A stretch of DNA of 64,000 nt from Flagellimonas alvinocaridis (GCF_004916895.1 NZ_SNTZ01000002.1:62001-126000); one strand, 5' to 3'; positions 1 to 10,405 are shown, counted from the first letter of the stretch. Numbers and translations: made by a program. Notes: generated by a model from the sequence alone, not told the origin.

Positions 1-1
1 C

Positions 2-1057
2 GGTAAAAAAGAGCGTATCTCCAGAATCTATCAGATGCACTCCAATAAACAAAATGCCATCGATTATATTGAGGCTGGTGATATTGGTGCTGCTGTAGGA
101 TTTAAAGATATCAAGACTGGTGACACCATGTCTGCTGAGAACGCTCCTATCGTTCTTGAGAGTATGAACTTCCCTGATCCCGTTATCGGTATCGCGGTTG
201 AGCCAAAAACCAAGGCTGATGTGGATAAATTGGGTATGGCTTTGGCTAAATTGGCCGAGGAAGATCCTACTTTCCAAGTAAAAACTGATGAAGCTTCAGG
301 GCAGACAATCATCTCAGGTATGGGTGAGCTTCACTTGGACATTATCGTGGATCGTTTGAGACGTGAGTTCAAAGTGGAAGTAAATCAAGGTCAGCCTCAG
401 GTGGAGTACAAAGAAGCACTTACTGCTACTGCCGACCACAGAGAAACATACAAGAAACAAACTGGTGGTCGTGGTAAATTCGCTGATATCGTATTTACTA
501 TGGAACCTGCAAGTGAGGAGACAAAAGCTGGATTGGAGTTTGTTAACGAAATTAAAGGTGGTAACATTCCTAAAGAATATGTTCCATCTGTTGAGAAAGG
601 TTTCAGGGAGGCCATGAAAAACGGTCCTTTGGCTGGTTTTGAAATGGACAGCATGAAGATTACCCTTAAGGATGGATCGTTCCACCCTGTGGATTCTGAT
701 TCCTTGTCCTTTGAATTGGCTGCTAAACTTGGTTACAAAGTAGCTGCCAAGAAAGCCCGTGCTGTATTGATGGAGCCTATCATGAAGTTGGAGGTATTGA
801 CTCCAGAAGAAAACATGGGTGATATTGTTGGTGACTTGAACCGAAGAAGGGGTCAGGTGAACAACATGGATGATAGGGCAGGTGCAAAAGTTGTAAAAGC
901 TGTTGTGCCGTTATCGGAAATGTTTGGATATGTAACTTCCTTGAGGACACTGTCTTCAGGTAGGGCTACATCCACCATGGAATTTTCACACTATGCAGAA
1001 ACTCCTTCCAATATTGCGGAAGAGGTGATTAAAGCAGCTAAAGGAGTAACCGCTTAA
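2..1057 (+). CDS. fusA: Elongation factor G, C-terminal part (cut by window start)
   Basis: EF-G is the GTPase that moves tRNA and mRNA through the ribosome after each peptide bond. Only its C-terminal half is here: the frame is open from base 2, so the GTPase domain lies upstream of the window. Domain IV is visible around the [11 protein letters not shown] stretch, and domain V around [11 protein letters not shown] and [10 protein letters not shown], which is near-invariant in EF-G. It is followed after 10 bp by rpsJ, the usual str-operon order, so rpsL and rpsG are expected just upstream. Identity is certain; the true start is not visible. Confidence 0.98.
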   Translation, partial: GKKERISRIYQMHSNKQNAIDYIEAGDIGAAVGFKDIKTGDTMSAENAPIVLESMNFPDPVIGIAVEPKTKADVDKLGMALAKLAEEDPTFQVKTDEASGQTIISGMGELHLDIIVDRLRREFKVEVNQGQPQVEYKEALTATADHRETYKKQTGGRGKFADIVFTMEPASEETKAGLEFVNEIKGGNIPKEYVPSVEKGFREAMKNGPLAGFEMDSMKITLKDGSFHPVDSDSLSFELAAKLGYKVAAKKARAVLMEPIMKLEVLTPEENMGDIVGDLNRRRGQVNNMDDRAGAKVVKAVVPLSEMFGYVTSLRTLSSGRATSTMEFSHYAETPSNIAEEVIKAAKGVTA

Positions 1058-1067
1058 TTTCAGCAAG

Positions 1068-1373
1068 ATGAGTCAAAAAATTAGAATAAAATTGAAATCT
1101 TACGATCACAATTTGGTGGACAAATCTGCTGAAAAGATCGTGAAAACAGTAAAAACGACCGGTGCTGTGGTAACTGGACCCATTCCATTGCCTACGCACA
1201 AGAAGATATTCACGGTTTTGCGTTCACCCCACGTGAACAAAAAATCAAGAGAGCAGTTCCAATTAAGTTCTTACAAAAGACTATTGGATATTTACAGTTC
1301 TTCATCAAAAACCATCGATGCCCTTATGAAGCTTGAGCTTCCCAGTGGTGTTGAGGTTGAGATTAAGGTCTGA
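1068..1373 (+). CDS. rpsJ: 30S ribosomal protein S10 (NusE)
   Basis: This is a head protein of the small subunit that also acts with NusB in transcription antitermination. It has 101 residues, the normal length. The N-terminus [13 protein letters not shown] and the central loop [23 protein letters not shown] are diagnostic; the loop is the extended arm that enters the 30S head. It starts 10 bp after fusA and is followed by an unusually long 225-bp gap before rplC, so it is the last gene before a likely regulatory leader. Confidence 0.98.
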   Translation: MSQKIRIKLKSYDHNLVDKSAEKIVKTVKTTGAVVTGPIPLPTHKKIFTVLRSPHVNKKSREQFQLSSYKRLLDIYSSSSKTIDALMKLELPSGVEVEIKV

Positions 1374-1598
1374 TAAAAGTTATAAGTGTTGAGTTTTAAG
1401 TTTTGAATTTCGTTATCGATCATTTATAACTTTCAACTTAACACTTAGAACTAAAAAAGTACATGTCCTGAACGATGGTTTAGGAAAAACGGTGAAAGAA
1501 AAAAATCTGGGTCAGAGCAGAATGTTTTTCTTGACCCAATTTTTTTGCCAAGAAATTGGCGTAAATAAAAAAAGTAAACAATTAATAATTAGTTAAAT
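1374..1598 (+). promoter_or_regulatory. Structured leader between rpsJ and rplC
   Basis: This 225-bp gap sits inside an operon where other gaps are mostly 0-20 bp. I see four possible hairpins in order: a long imperfect one (1383-1395 with 1435-1447, one G-U); TCCTGAAC/GTTTAGGA (1466-1485, loop GATG, one G-U); TGGGTCA/TGACCCA (1508-1514 with 1532-1538) followed by seven T (1540-1546); and GCCAA-GAAA-TTGGC with a GNRA loop (1547-1560). CCAATTT (1536-1542) can instead pair with AAATTGG (1553-1559), which would break the third and fourth hairpins. This is the layout of a ribosomal-protein attenuator, inferred from structure alone. Confidence 0.55.
1508..1546 (+). terminator. Terminator-like hairpin ahead of rplC
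   Basis: A 7-bp perfect stem TGGGTCA/TGACCCA with a 17-nt loop is followed by one A and seven T. It stands about 50 bp before rplC in mid-operon, so it can only be a conditional (attenuating) terminator. Competing pairings exist: TTTCTTG 1527-1533 with CAAGAAA 1549-1555, and CCAATTT with AAATTGG. Confidence 0.45.
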
Positions 1599-2216
1599 AT
1601 GTCTGGGTTAATAGGAAGAAAAATCGGTATGACCAGCATCTTCGACGAGAATGGAAAGAACGTTCCATGTACCGTTATCGAAGCTGGACCATGCGTGGTT
1701 ACCCAAGTCAGAACCGAAGAGGTTGACGGGTACAGTGCCCTTCAGCTTGGTTTCGATGACAAGGCAGAAAAACGTGCTAACAAGGCCGAAACAGGTCACT
1801 TTAAGAAAGCAGGTACTTCTCCAAAGAAACAAGTCGTTGAATTCCAAGATTTTGAAGGTGAATACAAATTAGGGGACATCGTTGGTGCCGACCTATTTGT
1901 AGAAGGTGAATTTGTTGATGTGATTGGCACATCAAAAGGAAAAGGATTCCAAGGAGTTGTTAAGCGTCACGGCTTTGGTGGAGTTGGTCAAGCAACACAT
2001 GGTCAGCACAACAGATTGAGGGCTCCTGGTTCCATTGGAGCTGCATCATACCCTGCCCGAGTTTTCAAAGGAATGAAAATGGCCGGTAGAATGGGTGGCG
2101 AAAGAGTAACAGTCCAAAACTTGAGAGTATTGAAAGTGGTTCCTGAGAAAAACCTTATCGTAGTGAAAGGTTGTGTTCCAGGTCACAAAAATGCTTACGT
2201 AACAATTGAGAAGTAA
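1599..2216 (+). CDS. rplC: 50S ribosomal protein L3
   Basis: L3 is an early assembly protein whose long loop reaches the peptidyl-transferase centre. It has 205 aa, the normal length. The start [18 protein letters not shown] and the loop [20 protein letters not shown] are the family hallmarks; the residue often N5-methylated in proteobacteria lies in this loop. It is first in the group behind the structured leader, and its TAA overlaps the rplD ATG by one base (TAATG). Confidence 0.98.
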   Translation: MSGLIGRKIGMTSIFDENGKNVPCTVIEAGPCVVTQVRTEEVDGYSALQLGFDDKAEKRANKAETGHFKKAGTSPKKQVVEFQDFEGEYKLGDIVGADLFVEGEFVDVIGTSKGKGFQGVVKRHGFGGVGQATHGQHNRLRAPGSIGAASYPARVFKGMKMAGRMGGERVTVQNLRVLKVVPEKNLIVVKGCVPGHKNAYVTIEK

Positions 2217-2845
2217 TGAAGGTTGCAGTTTTAGATATTAAAGGAAAAGAAACCGGAAGAAAGGTAGACCTTTCTGACGATGTTTTCGCCATAGAGCCCA
2301 ATGAGCATGCCATCTATTTGGATGTGAAGCAGTATTTGGCGCATCAAAGACAAGGAACCCACAAAGCTAAAGAAAGAGCTGAGATTGCCGGGAGTACCCG
2401 TAAGATCAAAAAACAAAAAGGAACTGGTACCGCAAGGGCCGGTAGCATTAAGTCTCCTGTGTTTAGGGGTGGAGGTAGAATTTTTGGTCCAAGACCAAAG
2501 GACTACACTCAAAAGTTGAACAAGAATCTAAAGCGATTGGCCCGTAAATCTGCCTTGAGTCTTAAGACCAAGGAGAAATCTGTGGTGGTTGTAGAGGATT
2601 TCAATTTTGAAACTCCCAAGACCAAAGATTTTGTGGCTTTCCTTACCTCTTTGGGTCTGGAAAATAAAAAGTCTCTTATTGTGTTGGGCGATACAAATAA
2701 TAACGTATATTTGTCGTCGCGTAATTTGGAGCGCTCCGAAGTTGTAACTAACTCAGAATTAAACACTTACAAAATAGTTAACGCTAATAGTTTGGTTCTT
2801 ATGGAAAGTGCTTTGGAAGGAATTGAATCGAACCTAAAGAAATAG
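2216..2845 (+). CDS. rplD: 50S ribosomal protein L4
   Basis: L4 lines the exit tunnel through an extended loop; in Proteobacteria it also represses the S10 operon by acting on its leader. It has 209 aa, and the tunnel loop is visible as [19 protein letters not shown] with [11 protein letters not shown] after it. It is translationally coupled to rplC by the one-base overlap. If the leader before rplC is regulatory, L4 is the first effector to test, by analogy with E. coli. Confidence 0.98.
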   Translation: MKVAVLDIKGKETGRKVDLSDDVFAIEPNEHAIYLDVKQYLAHQRQGTHKAKERAEIAGSTRKIKKQKGTGTARAGSIKSPVFRGGGRIFGPRPKDYTQKLNKNLKRLARKSALSLKTKEKSVVVVEDFNFETPKTKDFVAFLTSLGLENKKSLIVLGDTNNNVYLSSRNLERSEVVTNSELNTYKIVNANSLVLMESALEGIESNLKK

Positions 2846-2852
2846 AAGTATC

Positions 2853-3143
2853 ATGAGTGTGTTGATAAGACCGATAATTACGGAAAAAATGACCGCTGAT
2901 AGCGAGCTTTTCAATCGTTATGGTTTCTATGTTGACCCTAAGGCCAACAAATTGGAAATCAAAGAGGCAATTGAAGCTACTTATGGTGTTTCTGTGGAGA
3001 AGGTGAGAACCATGAACTACGGTCCAAATCGTAAGAGTCGCTATACAAAAACTGGAATCCAACATGGAAAAACAAATGCTTTGAAAAAAGCAATTGTTGA
3101 TGTGGCCGAAGGTGATATTATTGATTTTTACAGTAATCTATAA
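2853..3143 (+). CDS. rplW: 50S ribosomal protein L23
   Basis: L23 sits at the tunnel exit and is the docking site for trigger factor and the signal recognition particle. It has 96 aa. SVLIRPIITEKM at the N-terminus and YGVSVEKVRTMNYGPN are typical of the family. It lies 7 bp after rplD and 9 bp before rplB. Confidence 0.97.
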   Translation: MSVLIRPIITEKMTADSELFNRYGFYVDPKANKLEIKEAIEATYGVSVEKVRTMNYGPNRKSRYTKTGIQHGKTNALKKAIVDVAEGDIIDFYSNL

Positions 3144-3152
3144 AGACGAGAA

Positions 3153-3977
3153 ATGTCAGTTAGAAAATTAAAACCGATAACCCCTGGGCAGCGTTTTAGA
3201 GTAGTGAACGGATTTGACGCGATCACTACTGATAAGCCGGAGAAAAGCTTGCTTGCTCCGTTAAAAAAGTCAGGTGGTAGGAACAGTCAAGGAAAAATGA
3301 CCATGCGCCATAGAGGTGGAGGTCATAAAAGAAGATATCGAATTATCGATTTCAAAAGGGATAAGCAAGGTGTTGAGGCTACAGTGGTCTCTATCCAGTA
3401 TGATCCCAATAGAACTGCATTTATCGCCTTGGTAGAATACAAGGATGGAGAAAAAAGATATGTGGTTGCCCAAAATGGTCTGCAGGTAGGACAGGCTATC
3501 CAATCTGGAACAGGTTCTGCTCCTGAAATTGGAAATGCCCTTCCGTTGAGTGAGATTCCATTGGGTACTATTATCTCTTGCATAGAATTGAGACCTGGTC
3601 AGGGAGCTATCATGGCTCGAAGCGCCGGTACGTTTGCCCAGTTGATGGCCAAGGATGGTAAGTTCGTTACCGTTAAATTGCCTTCTGGGGAAACCCGTAT
3701 GATTTTAGCAACTTGTTTGGCTACAATCGGTGCGGTATCCAACTCCGATCATCAATTGTTGGTATCTGGTAAAGCAGGTAGAAGCAGATGGTTGGGTAGA
3801 AGACCAAGAACTAGGCCAGTGGCCATGAACCCTGTGGATCACCCAATGGGTGGTGGTGAAGGAAGGGCTTCCGGAGGTCACCCAAGATCTAAGAACGGTA
3901 TTCCTGCAAAAGGATTCAGAACCCGTTCCAAGACCAAGGACACCAATAGATACATCATAGAACGTAGAAAGAAATAA
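3153..3977 (+). CDS. rplB: 50S ribosomal protein L2
   Basis: L2 is a core 23S-binding protein near the peptidyl-transferase centre. It has 274 aa, full length. [16 protein letters not shown] at the start is typical of Bacteroidetes, and the C-terminal [17 protein letters not shown] carries the conserved His-Gly-rich segment. It ends 12 bp before rpsS. Confidence 0.98.
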   Translation: MSVRKLKPITPGQRFRVVNGFDAITTDKPEKSLLAPLKKSGGRNSQGKMTMRHRGGGHKRRYRIIDFKRDKQGVEATVVSIQYDPNRTAFIALVEYKDGEKRYVVAQNGLQVGQAIQSGTGSAPEIGNALPLSEIPLGTIISCIELRPGQGAIMARSAGTFAQLMAKDGKFVTVKLPSGETRMILATCLATIGAVSNSDHQLLVSGKAGRSRWLGRRPRTRPVAMNPVDHPMGGGEGRASGGHPRSKNGIPAKGFRTRSKTKDTNRYIIERRKK

Positions 3978-3989
3978 AAGAAAAAGTAA

Positions 3990-4268
3990 ATGGCACGTTC
4001 GTTAAAAAAAGGACCATTCGTTCATCATAGCCTGGAGAGAAAAGTCCAAGCTAATATAGAATCAGGAAAGAAAACGGTTATCAAGACTTGGTCTAGAGCC
4101 TCTATGATAACCCCCGATTTCGTGGGACAGACCATCGCGGTACACAATGGGAAGCAATTTGTTCCAGTGTATGTTACCGAGAATATGGTAGGCCACAAAC
4201 TTGGAGAATTTTCGCCAACAAGATCTTTTAGAGGTCATGCTGGAGCTAAAAACAAAGGAAAAAAGTAA
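3990..4268 (+). CDS. rpsS: 30S ribosomal protein S19
   Basis: S19 is a head protein that pairs with S13 and contacts the A-site tRNA. It has 92 aa. [18 protein letters not shown] and [18 protein letters not shown] are diagnostic. It is preceded by an A-rich stretch rather than a Shine-Dalgarno site, which is common in this phylum. Confidence 0.98.
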   Translation: MARSLKKGPFVHHSLERKVQANIESGKKTVIKTWSRASMITPDFVGQTIAVHNGKQFVPVYVTENMVGHKLGEFSPTRSFRGHAGAKNKGKK

Positions 4269-4275
4269 GTAAGCT

Positions 4276-4683
4276 ATGGGAGTTCGTAAAAGACAAATGG
4301 CCGAAAGGTTAAAGGAAGAGAAAAAGCAACTTGCTATTGCAAAGCTTAACAACTGTCCAACATCTCCAAGAAAGATGCGTTTGGTGGCAGACTTGGTAAG
4401 AGGAAAGCAAATTGAAATGGCTTTGGCCATTCTACGGTTTAACTCAAAAGAGGCTTCCAGGAAGATGGAAAAGCTTTTGCTTTCCGCAATTGCCAACTGG
4501 GAAGCTAAAAATGAGGATTCCAGTATCGAGGAGGCTGATTTGTATATCAAGGAAATCCGTGTAGATGGTGGAACTATGTTGAAGCGTTTGCGACCTGCTC
4601 CTCAAGGAAGGGCACACAGAATTAGAAAGCGTTCCAACCACGTGACCATGATTTTGGAATCCAATAACAACGTTCAAAGCTAG
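4276..4683 (+). CDS. rplV: 50S ribosomal protein L22
   Basis: L22 lines the exit tunnel through a beta-hairpin, visible here as the basic segment around [19 protein letters not shown]. It has 135 aa, longer than the E. coli protein because of a charged N-terminal extension ([17 protein letters not shown]), as is usual in Bacteroidetes. The start 7 bp after rpsS keeps this extension. Confidence 0.97.
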   Translation: MGVRKRQMAERLKEEKKQLAIAKLNNCPTSPRKMRLVADLVRGKQIEMALAILRFNSKEASRKMEKLLLSAIANWEAKNEDSSIEEADLYIKEIRVDGGTMLKRLRPAPQGRAHRIRKRSNHVTMILESNNNVQS

Positions 4684-4693
4684 AAAATAGAAT

Positions 4694-5413
4694 ATGGGAC
4701 AGAAGACCAATCCAATAGGAAATCGCTTAGGAATTATCAGAGGATGGGAATCCAACTGGTACGGAGGAAACGATTACGGCGATAAGCTGGCTGAGGACGA
4801 TAAAATCAGAAAATACGTCCATGCGCGTTTGGCAAAAGCTAGCGTGTCTAGGGTGATTATAGAAAGAACCTTGAAATTGATCACCATTACCATTACCACC
4901 GCAAGGCCAGGTATCATTATTGGTAAAGGAGGGCAAGAGGTAGATAAACTTAAGGAAGAGCTTAAGAAGATTACCAACAAAGAGGTTCAAATCAATATTC
5001 ATGAAATCAAAAGACCTGAGCTTGATGCAAATTTGGTTGCTGCCAGCGTAGCAAGGCAGATTGAGAGCAGGATTTCATATCGTAGAGCCATTAAAATGGC
5101 CATTGCGGCTGCAATGCGTATGAACGCTGAAGGGATAAAGATTCAGATTTCTGGACGTTTGAACGGAGCTGAGATGGCGCGTTCAGAGTCTTATAAGGAA
5201 GGAAGGATTCCATTGTCCACTTTCCGTGCCGATGTTGACTATGCCTTGCATGAAGCGCACACTACCTACGGTAGGCTTGGGATCAAGGTTTGGATCATGA
5301 AGGGAGAAGTTTATGGTAAAAGAGAGCTTTCCCCATTGGTAGGATTGAGCAAGAGTCAAGGAGGAAAAGGCGGTAAACAAGATGGTGGTAAAAAGCCACG
5401 CCGTAGAAAGTAA
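4694..5413 (+). CDS. rpsC: 30S ribosomal protein S3
   Basis: S3 forms part of the mRNA entry site and helicase. It has 239 aa. The KH domain [20 protein letters not shown] lies in the N-terminal half, and [14 protein letters not shown] plus [14 protein letters not shown] in the C-terminal domain. A Gly/Lys-rich tail ends in KKPRRRK. Confidence 0.98.
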   Translation: MGQKTNPIGNRLGIIRGWESNWYGGNDYGDKLAEDDKIRKYVHARLAKASVSRVIIERTLKLITITITTARPGIIIGKGGQEVDKLKEELKKITNKEVQINIHEIKRPELDANLVAASVARQIESRISYRRAIKMAIAAAMRMNAEGIKIQISGRLNGAEMARSESYKEGRIPLSTFRADVDYALHEAHTTYGRLGIKVWIMKGEVYGKRELSPLVGLSKSQGGKGGKQDGGKKPRRRK

Positions 5414-5432
5414 TAAGATAAAGTAAGGTAAG

Positions 5433-5852
5433 ATGTTACAGCCAAAAAGAACAAAATTTCGTAAGGCCCAGAAGGGGCGTATGAAGGGTAACTCACAGAG
5501 AGGGCACCAACTTTCCAATGGAATGTTCGGTATCAAGTCCATGGATTCCCACTTCATTACTTCCCGTCAGATAGAGGCTGCGCGTATTGCTGCGACAAGG
5601 TACATGAAAAGACAAGGTCAGTTGTGGATCAAAATATTCCCGGACAAACCCATTACCAAAAAGCCTCTTGAGGTACGTATGGGTAAAGGTAAGGGTGCTC
5701 CAGAATATTGGGTAGCTGTTGTGAAACCTGGAAGAATCATGTTCGAAGTTGCCGGGGTACCAATGGATGTGGCCAAAGAAGCCCTTAGGCTAGCGGCCCA
5801 GAAATTGCCGGTCAAAACCAAGTTTATCGTAGCTAGGGATTATTCCGCTTAA
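5433..5852 (+). CDS. rplP: 50S ribosomal protein L16
   Basis: L16 organises the A-site region of the large subunit. It has 139 aa. [18 protein letters not shown] at the start and [19 protein letters not shown] in the middle are near-invariant. It is followed 19 bp later by rpmC. Confidence 0.98.
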   Translation: MLQPKRTKFRKAQKGRMKGNSQRGHQLSNGMFGIKSMDSHFITSRQIEAARIAATRYMKRQGQLWIKIFPDKPITKKPLEVRMGKGKGAPEYWVAVVKPGRIMFEVAGVPMDVAKEALRLAAQKLPVKTKFIVARDYSA

Positions 5853-5871
5853 TTTTTAATTGAGAAGAAAG

Positions 5872-6063
5872 ATGAGACAATCAGAAGTAAAAGAACTTTC
5901 AATTGAAGAGCTAAAGGAGAAGTTGGCCGAGTTCAAAAAACAGCATGCCGACCTTAAAATGGCCCATGCCGTTACTCCTTTGGAAAATCCTTTACAGATC
6001 AGAAAAGCAAGAAGGACGGTAGCACGACTTGCAACAGAATTAACTAAAAGGGAATTACAATAA
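5872..6063 (+). CDS. rpmC: 50S ribosomal protein L29
   Basis: L29 sits beside L23 at the tunnel exit. It has 63 aa from the ATG at 5872, preceded by GAAGAAAG. An in-frame TTG at 5860 would add four residues (MRRK) but has no support. [19 protein letters not shown] starts the two-helix fold, and [19 protein letters not shown] is the conserved second helix. Confidence 0.95.
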   Translation: MRQSEVKELSIEELKEKLAEFKKQHADLKMAHAVTPLENPLQIRKARRTVARLATELTKRELQ

Positions 6064-6076
6064 TTGGTTCTGCCTT

Positions 6077-6334
6077 ATGGAAAACAGAAATTTAAGAAAA
6101 GAAAGAATAGGCGTTGTTACCAGCAACAAAATGGAGAAATCAATTGTGGTTTCTGAGGTGAAGCGAGTAAAGCACCCTATGTACGGTAAATTCGTTTTGA
6201 AGACCAAGAAATATGTTGCCCATGATGAAAAGAATGATTGCAACGAAGGCGATACCGTTAAAATAATGGAAACCAGGCCATTGAGCAAAACCAAATGCTG
6301 GAGGTTGGTAGAAATCCTTGAAAGAGCTAAATAA
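6077..6334 (+). CDS. rpsQ: 30S ribosomal protein S17
   Basis: S17 is a primary 16S-binding OB-fold protein. It has 85 aa. [19 protein letters not shown] and [22 protein letters not shown] (in two blocks) match the family throughout. Its stop is separated from the rplN ATG by only 2 bp. Confidence 0.97.
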   Translation: MENRNLRKERIGVVTSNKMEKSIVVSEVKRVKHPMYGKFVLKTKKYVAHDEKNDCNEGDTVKIMETRPLSKTKCWRLVEILERAK

Positions 6335-6336
6335 TT

Positions 6337-6705
6337 ATGGTACAGCAAGAATCACGATTAAAGGTTGCGGACAATACTGGAGCGAAAGAAGTTCTGACTA
6401 TCCGCGTACTCGGAGGAACAAAAAGAAGGTATGCTTCGTTGGGTGACAAAATTGTTGTTACCGTAAAGGAAGCTACTCCAAACGGTACTGTAAAGAAAGG
6501 TTCTGTTTCCACTGCTGTGGTTGTTCGAACCAAAAAAGAGGTCAGAAGACCTGACGGTTCTTACATCCGTTTTGATGACAATGCTTGCGTATTGTTAAAC
6601 CCTACTGGTGAGATGAGAGGAACCCGTGTCTTTGGACCGGTTGCAAGGGAGCTTAGGGACAAGCAGTTTATGAAGATTGTTTCATTGGCACCCGAAGTGC
6701 TGTAA
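6337..6705 (+). CDS. rplN: 50S ribosomal protein L14
   Basis: L14 makes an intersubunit bridge and is the target site of the RsfS silencing factor. It has 122 aa. [19 protein letters not shown] and [18 protein letters not shown] are diagnostic. Confidence 0.98.
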   Translation: MVQQESRLKVADNTGAKEVLTIRVLGGTKRRYASLGDKIVVTVKEATPNGTVKKGSVSTAVVVRTKKEVRRPDGSYIRFDDNACVLLNPTGEMRGTRVFGPVARELRDKQFMKIVSLAPEVL

Positions 6706-6721
6706 AAGAAATACCAGAGAG

Positions 6722-7033
6722 ATGAAGTTGAAAATAAAAACAGGGGATACGGTAAGAGTCATTGCGGGCGACCACAAAGGCAGCGAAGGAAAAGTGCTTC
6801 GTGTAGACCGTGAAAAGAACAAAGCTGTAGTGGAAGGCATCAATATGGTGTCCAAACACGAAAAGCCAAGTGCAAACAACCCTCAAGGAGGCATAACAAA
6901 AAAGGAAGCCCCCATGCATATTTCAAACCTTTCTTTGATCGATCCAAAATCTGGAGACACTGCCAGAGTTGGCTACGAAGTAAGGGATGGAAAGAAAGTA
7001 AGGTTTTCCAAAAAATCCAATGAAGTAATTTAG
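6722..7033 (+). CDS. rplX: 50S ribosomal protein L24
   Basis: L24 is an assembly initiator on 23S rRNA. It has 103 aa from the ATG at 6722. An earlier in-frame start at 6677 lies inside rplN and is rejected because homologous proteins begin at [10 protein letters not shown]. The KOW motif [20 protein letters not shown] is clear. It ends 2 bp before rplE. Confidence 0.96.
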   Translation: MKLKIKTGDTVRVIAGDHKGSEGKVLRVDREKNKAVVEGINMVSKHEKPSANNPQGGITKKEAPMHISNLSLIDPKSGDTARVGYEVRDGKKVRFSKKSNEVI

Positions 7034-7035
7034 TC

Positions 7036-7587
7036 ATGAGTTATATACCAAGATTAAAGCAGGAATATAAAGAGCGTGTAGTAAAGGCGCTTACCGAAGA
7101 ATTCGGTTACAATAACGTAATGCAGGTTCCCAAGTTGGAAAAAATTGTTGTAAGCCGTGGGGTTGGAGCAGCTGTTTCCGATAAAAAGCTTATTGACCAT
7201 GCTGTTGACGAGCTTACCAATATTACTGGCCAAAAGGCAGTCTCTACTCTATCAAAGAAAGACGTTGCCACGTTTAAATTGAGAAAGGGAATGCCAATCG
7301 GTGCCAAAGTGACATTGAGAGGGGAGCGCATGTACGAATTTTTGGATAGACTGATTACATCTGCCCTTCCTAGGGTAAGAGATTTCCAAGGTGTTAAAGC
7401 TACTGGTTTTGACGGTAGGGGAAATTACAATCTAGGAATCACAGAGCAGATTATTTTCCCAGAGATCAACATTGATAGAATCAATAGAATCAACGGGATG
7501 GATATTACATTTGTTACTTCGGCCCAAACCGATAAAGAAGCAAAATCATTGTTAACCGAACTGGGAGTACCCTTTAAAAAGAATTAA
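7036..7587 (+). CDS. rplE: 50S ribosomal protein L5
   Basis: L5 belongs to the central protuberance and carries 5S rRNA. It has 183 aa. [17 protein letters not shown] and [20 protein letters not shown] are typical, with [18 protein letters not shown] near the C-terminus. Confidence 0.98.
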   Translation: MSYIPRLKQEYKERVVKALTEEFGYNNVMQVPKLEKIVVSRGVGAAVSDKKLIDHAVDELTNITGQKAVSTLSKKDVATFKLRKGMPIGAKVTLRGERMYEFLDRLITSALPRVRDFQGVKATGFDGRGNYNLGITEQIIFPEINIDRINRINGMDITFVTSAQTDKEAKSLLTELGVPFKKN

Positions 7588-7588
7588 T

Positions 7589-7858
7589 ATGGCCAAGGAA
7601 TCAATGAAAGCCCGCGAAAGAAAAAGGGCAAAGATGGTTGCAAAATATGCCGAGAAAAGAAAGGCGCTAAAGGAGGCTGGAGATTACGAAGCTCTTCAGA
7701 AGTTGCCTAAGAATGCATCTCCGGTACGTATGCGTAACCGTTGTAAATTGACAGGAAGACCAAGAGGTTATATGAGAACTTTTGGAATATCAAGGGTTAC
7801 TTTCAGGGAGATGGCCAATCAAGGTTTGATACCAGGAGTTAAAAAGGCAAGTTGGTAA
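7589..7858 (+). CDS. rpsN: 30S ribosomal protein S14, zinc-free type
   Basis: S14 is a head protein of the small subunit. It has 89 aa, the long form, and contains a single Cys in [17 protein letters not shown]. The two CxxC pairs of the short zinc-binding form are therefore absent. [18 protein letters not shown] near the end is conserved. It begins one base after the rplE stop. Confidence 0.97.
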   Translation: MAKESMKARERKRAKMVAKYAEKRKALKEAGDYEALQKLPKNASPVRMRNRCKLTGRPRGYMRTFGISRVTFREMANQGLIPGVKKASW

Positions 7859-7876
7859 TTTAGATAAAGAAAAGAA

Positions 7877-8275
7877 ATGCTTACAGATCCAATTTCAGAT
7901 TATTTGACCAGAATCAGAAATGCCAACATGGCAGGTCATAGGGTAGTGGACGTTCCCGCTTCCAATCTAAAGAAACAAATTACCAAAATATTGTTCGATC
8001 AAGGCTATATTTTGAGTTACAAGTTCGAGGATGACGGTGCACAAGGGAACATCAAGATAGCCCTTAAGTACGATAAGTTTACCAAGGAGCCAATTATTAA
8101 AAAACTGCAGAGGGTGAGTAAGCCGGGTCTGCGTAAATATGCAGGTTCAGGTGAATTGCCAAGGGTCTTGAACGGCTTGGGTATTGCCATTGTATCTACA
8201 TCACACGGTGTAATGACCAGCAAGCAGGCCAAACAAGAGAATGTTGGTGGTGAGGTATTGTGCTACGTATATTAA
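7877..8275 (+). CDS. rpsH: 30S ribosomal protein S8
   Basis: S8 binds the central domain of 16S rRNA; in E. coli it also represses the spc operon by binding at the rplE start. It has 132 aa. [19 protein letters not shown] and [20 protein letters not shown] mark it. I do not see an obvious copy of the S8-binding helix near rplE. Confidence 0.98.
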   Translation: MLTDPISDYLTRIRNANMAGHRVVDVPASNLKKQITKILFDQGYILSYKFEDDGAQGNIKIALKYDKFTKEPIIKKLQRVSKPGLRKYAGSGELPRVLNGLGIAIVSTSHGVMTSKQAKQENVGGEVLCYVY

Positions 8276-8293
8276 TAGAGAAAAGAGAAGAAA

Positions 8294-8836
8294 ATGTCAA
8301 GAATAGGTAACAGTCCAGTTGCAATTCCAGAAGGGGTCACCGTAGAGGTGAAAGAAGCCTTGGTTACCGTTAAAGGTAAAATGGGAGAGCTTTCCCAAGA
8401 TTTCGCTGGGGTTGACGTAAAGGTTGAGGATGGCAATGTTTTGGTAGAAAGACCCTCCGATTCCAAAGAACACAAAGCAAAGCATGGGTTATATCGTGCC
8501 CTTATTGCCAATATGGTAAAAGGAGTCTCTGAAGGATGGATCAAGGAATTGGAACTTGTAGGTGTTGGATACAGAGCCAGCAACCAAGGTCAAAAATTGG
8601 ACTTGGCACTAGGATTCTCCCACAATATCATTTTGGACATTGCTCCAGAAGTGAAGGTAGAGACCATTTCTGAAAAAGGGAAAAACCCTATCGTAAAACT
8701 AACTTCCCATGATAAACAATTGGTAGGTCAGGTTGCCGCCAAGATACGATCCTTCCGTAAGCCAGAGCCTTACAAAGGAAAAGGTGTCAAGTTTGTGGGT
8801 GAACAATTGAGAAGAAAAGCAGGTAAATCAGCTTAA
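8294..8836 (+). CDS. rplF: 50S ribosomal protein L6
   Basis: L6 lies near the factor-binding site. It has 180 aa with two related domains. [18 protein letters not shown] is at the start, and the C-terminal [20 protein letters not shown] is the signature of the second domain. Confidence 0.98.
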   Translation: MSRIGNSPVAIPEGVTVEVKEALVTVKGKMGELSQDFAGVDVKVEDGNVLVERPSDSKEHKAKHGLYRALIANMVKGVSEGWIKELELVGVGYRASNQGQKLDLALGFSHNIILDIAPEVKVETISEKGKNPIVKLTSHDKQLVGQVAAKIRSFRKPEPYKGKGVKFVGEQLRRKAGKSA

Positions 8837-8847
8837 TAATTAAGACT

Positions 8848-9201
8848 ATGGGATTATCTAAGACTGAAAGAAAGTTACGCATCCGAAGAAGAATACGAAA
8901 AGTATCGTTCGGAACTGAGGCAAGACCAAGGTTGTCTGTCTTTAGAAGCAATAAAGAAATATATGCCCAGTTGATCGATGACAACAAAGGGGTTACCTTG
9001 GCAGCAGCCTCATCGAGAGATAAGGATGTTGATGCCAAAGGAACAAAAACCGAAGTTGCCAGCACAGTGGGTAAGGCCATAGCGGAAAAAGCCCTAAAAT
9101 TGGGGATTGAGACCGTAGCTTTTGATAGAGGTGGAAACCTATATCACGGAAGAGTTAAATCATTGGCTGAAGGAGCTAGGGAAGCAGGACTAAAATTCTA
9201 A
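8848..9201 (+). CDS. rplR: 50S ribosomal protein L18
   Basis: L18 anchors 5S rRNA with L5. It has 117 aa. Its basic N-terminus ([18 protein letters not shown]) precedes [19 protein letters not shown], and [20 protein letters not shown] near the end is conserved. Confidence 0.98.
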   Translation: MGLSKTERKLRIRRRIRKVSFGTEARPRLSVFRSNKEIYAQLIDDNKGVTLAAASSRDKDVDAKGTKTEVASTVGKAIAEKALKLGIETVAFDRGGNLYHGRVKSLAEGAREAGLKF

Positions 9202-9208
9202 TAAGACT

Positions 9209-9733
9209 ATGTACCAGAATTACAAGAACGTAGAGATAGTAAAGCCAGGAGGACTTGAGTTGAAAGACCGTTTGGTTGGTGTACAACGGGTTACCAAAGT
9301 AACCAAGGGTGGTAGAGCTTTTGGTTTTTCAGCGATAGTTGTTGTTGGTGATGAAAACGGTGTTGTTGGACATGGTTTAGGGAAATCCAAAGAAGTTGCC
9401 ACTGCAATTGCGAAGGCCATTGAGGATGCCAAAAAGAACTTGGTTCGTATTCCTTTGACCAAAGCTACGCTTCCCCACGAACAAAAAGGAAAATATGGCG
9501 GTGCAAGGGTTTTCATTAAGCCTGCATCACACGGTACCGGGGTAATCGCTGGTGGAGCCGTAAGGGCCGTATTGGAAGCTGTTGGGGTACATGACGTATT
9601 GTCCAAATCCCAAGGTTCATCCAACCCACACAATGTGGTAAAAGCTACCTTTGATGCCTTGTTGCAGTTGAGGAGTGCCGATACCGTGGCCAAGCAAAGA
9701 GGAGTTTCTTTGGAAAAAGTCTTTAAAGGATAA
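9209..9733 (+). CDS. rpsE: 30S ribosomal protein S5
   Basis: S5 sits at the mRNA entry site and affects accuracy. It has 174 aa. The dsRNA-binding-like N-terminal domain contains [18 protein letters not shown] and [14 protein letters not shown]; the C-terminal domain has [20 protein letters not shown]. It is followed by rpmD 13 bp later. Confidence 0.98.
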   Translation: MYQNYKNVEIVKPGGLELKDRLVGVQRVTKVTKGGRAFGFSAIVVVGDENGVVGHGLGKSKEVATAIAKAIEDAKKNLVRIPLTKATLPHEQKGKYGGARVFIKPASHGTGVIAGGAVRAVLEAVGVHDVLSKSQGSSNPHNVVKATFDALLQLRSADTVAKQRGVSLEKVFKG

Positions 9734-9746
9734 ACACGAGGATATT

Positions 9747-9926
9747 ATGTCAAAGATTAAGGTTACACAAGTAAAGAGCGCTATCAAAAGGACACAGGAC
9801 CAAAAAAGGACTTTGGAGGCCCTAGGACTGCGCAAGATTGGGCATGTTGTTGAACACGAAGCAACACCCAGTATCCTTGGAATGGTAAATAAGGTAAAAC
9901 ACTTGGTTTCCACAGAGGAAGCTTAA
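9747..9926 (+). CDS. rpmD: 50S ribosomal protein L30
   Basis: L30 is a small peripheral protein of the large subunit. It has 59 aa from the ATG at 9747, the usual length. A longer in-frame start at 9675 lies within rpsE and would add 24 unrelated residues. KIKVTQVKSAIKRTQDQKR and LRKIGHVVEHEATPSILGM are typical. Confidence 0.95.
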   Translation: MSKIKVTQVKSAIKRTQDQKRTLEALGLRKIGHVVEHEATPSILGMVNKVKHLVSTEEA

Positions 9927-9939
9927 AATATAACGGAAC

Positions 9940-10392
9940 ATGGATTTACACAATCTTAAACCAGCGGATGGCGCTGTTCACAAAGAGGGAAAACGCTTAG
10001 GTAGAGGAGAAGGCTCCGGTAAAGGAGGTACTGCTGCCCGTGGACACAAAGGTGCCAAGTCCAGATCAGGATATTCCAAAAAGATTGGTTTTGAAGGAGG
10101 TCAAATGCCTTTGCAAAGACGTGTCCCCAAGTTTGGGTTCAAAAACATCAACAGAAAGGAATATAGAGGAATCAATCTTGGAAAACTACAAGAATTGGTG
10201 GACAATGGTACTGTGAAAAAAGAAGTTACTTTGGACACTCTTGTAGAAAACGGATTGGCCCACAAAAATGACTTGGTTAAGATTTTGGGTGACGGTGAAT
10301 TGAAAGCCGGCCTAAAAGTATCTGTACATAAATTTACGGCTTCCGCCAAAGCTGCCATAGAAGCTGCCGGAGGAGAAGCAATAAATTTATAA
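9940..10392 (+). CDS. rplO: 50S ribosomal protein L15
   Basis: L15 is a late-assembly core protein with a long disordered, basic N-terminal arm. It has 150 aa. GRGEGSGKGGTAARGHKGAK and FEGGQMPLQRRVPKFGF are hallmarks. It precedes secY by 13 bp. Confidence 0.98.
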   Translation: MDLHNLKPADGAVHKEGKRLGRGEGSGKGGTAARGHKGAKSRSGYSKKIGFEGGQMPLQRRVPKFGFKNINRKEYRGINLGKLQELVDNGTVKKEVTLDTLVENGLAHKNDLVKILGDGELKAGLKVSVHKFTASAKAAIEAAGGEAINL

Positions 10393-10405
10393 GCAATAGT
10401 ATAGC

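Noticed and set aside
9220-9693. Antisense open frame inside rpsE (about 157 codons)
   Set aside because: Codon shadow of a ribosomal-protein gene.
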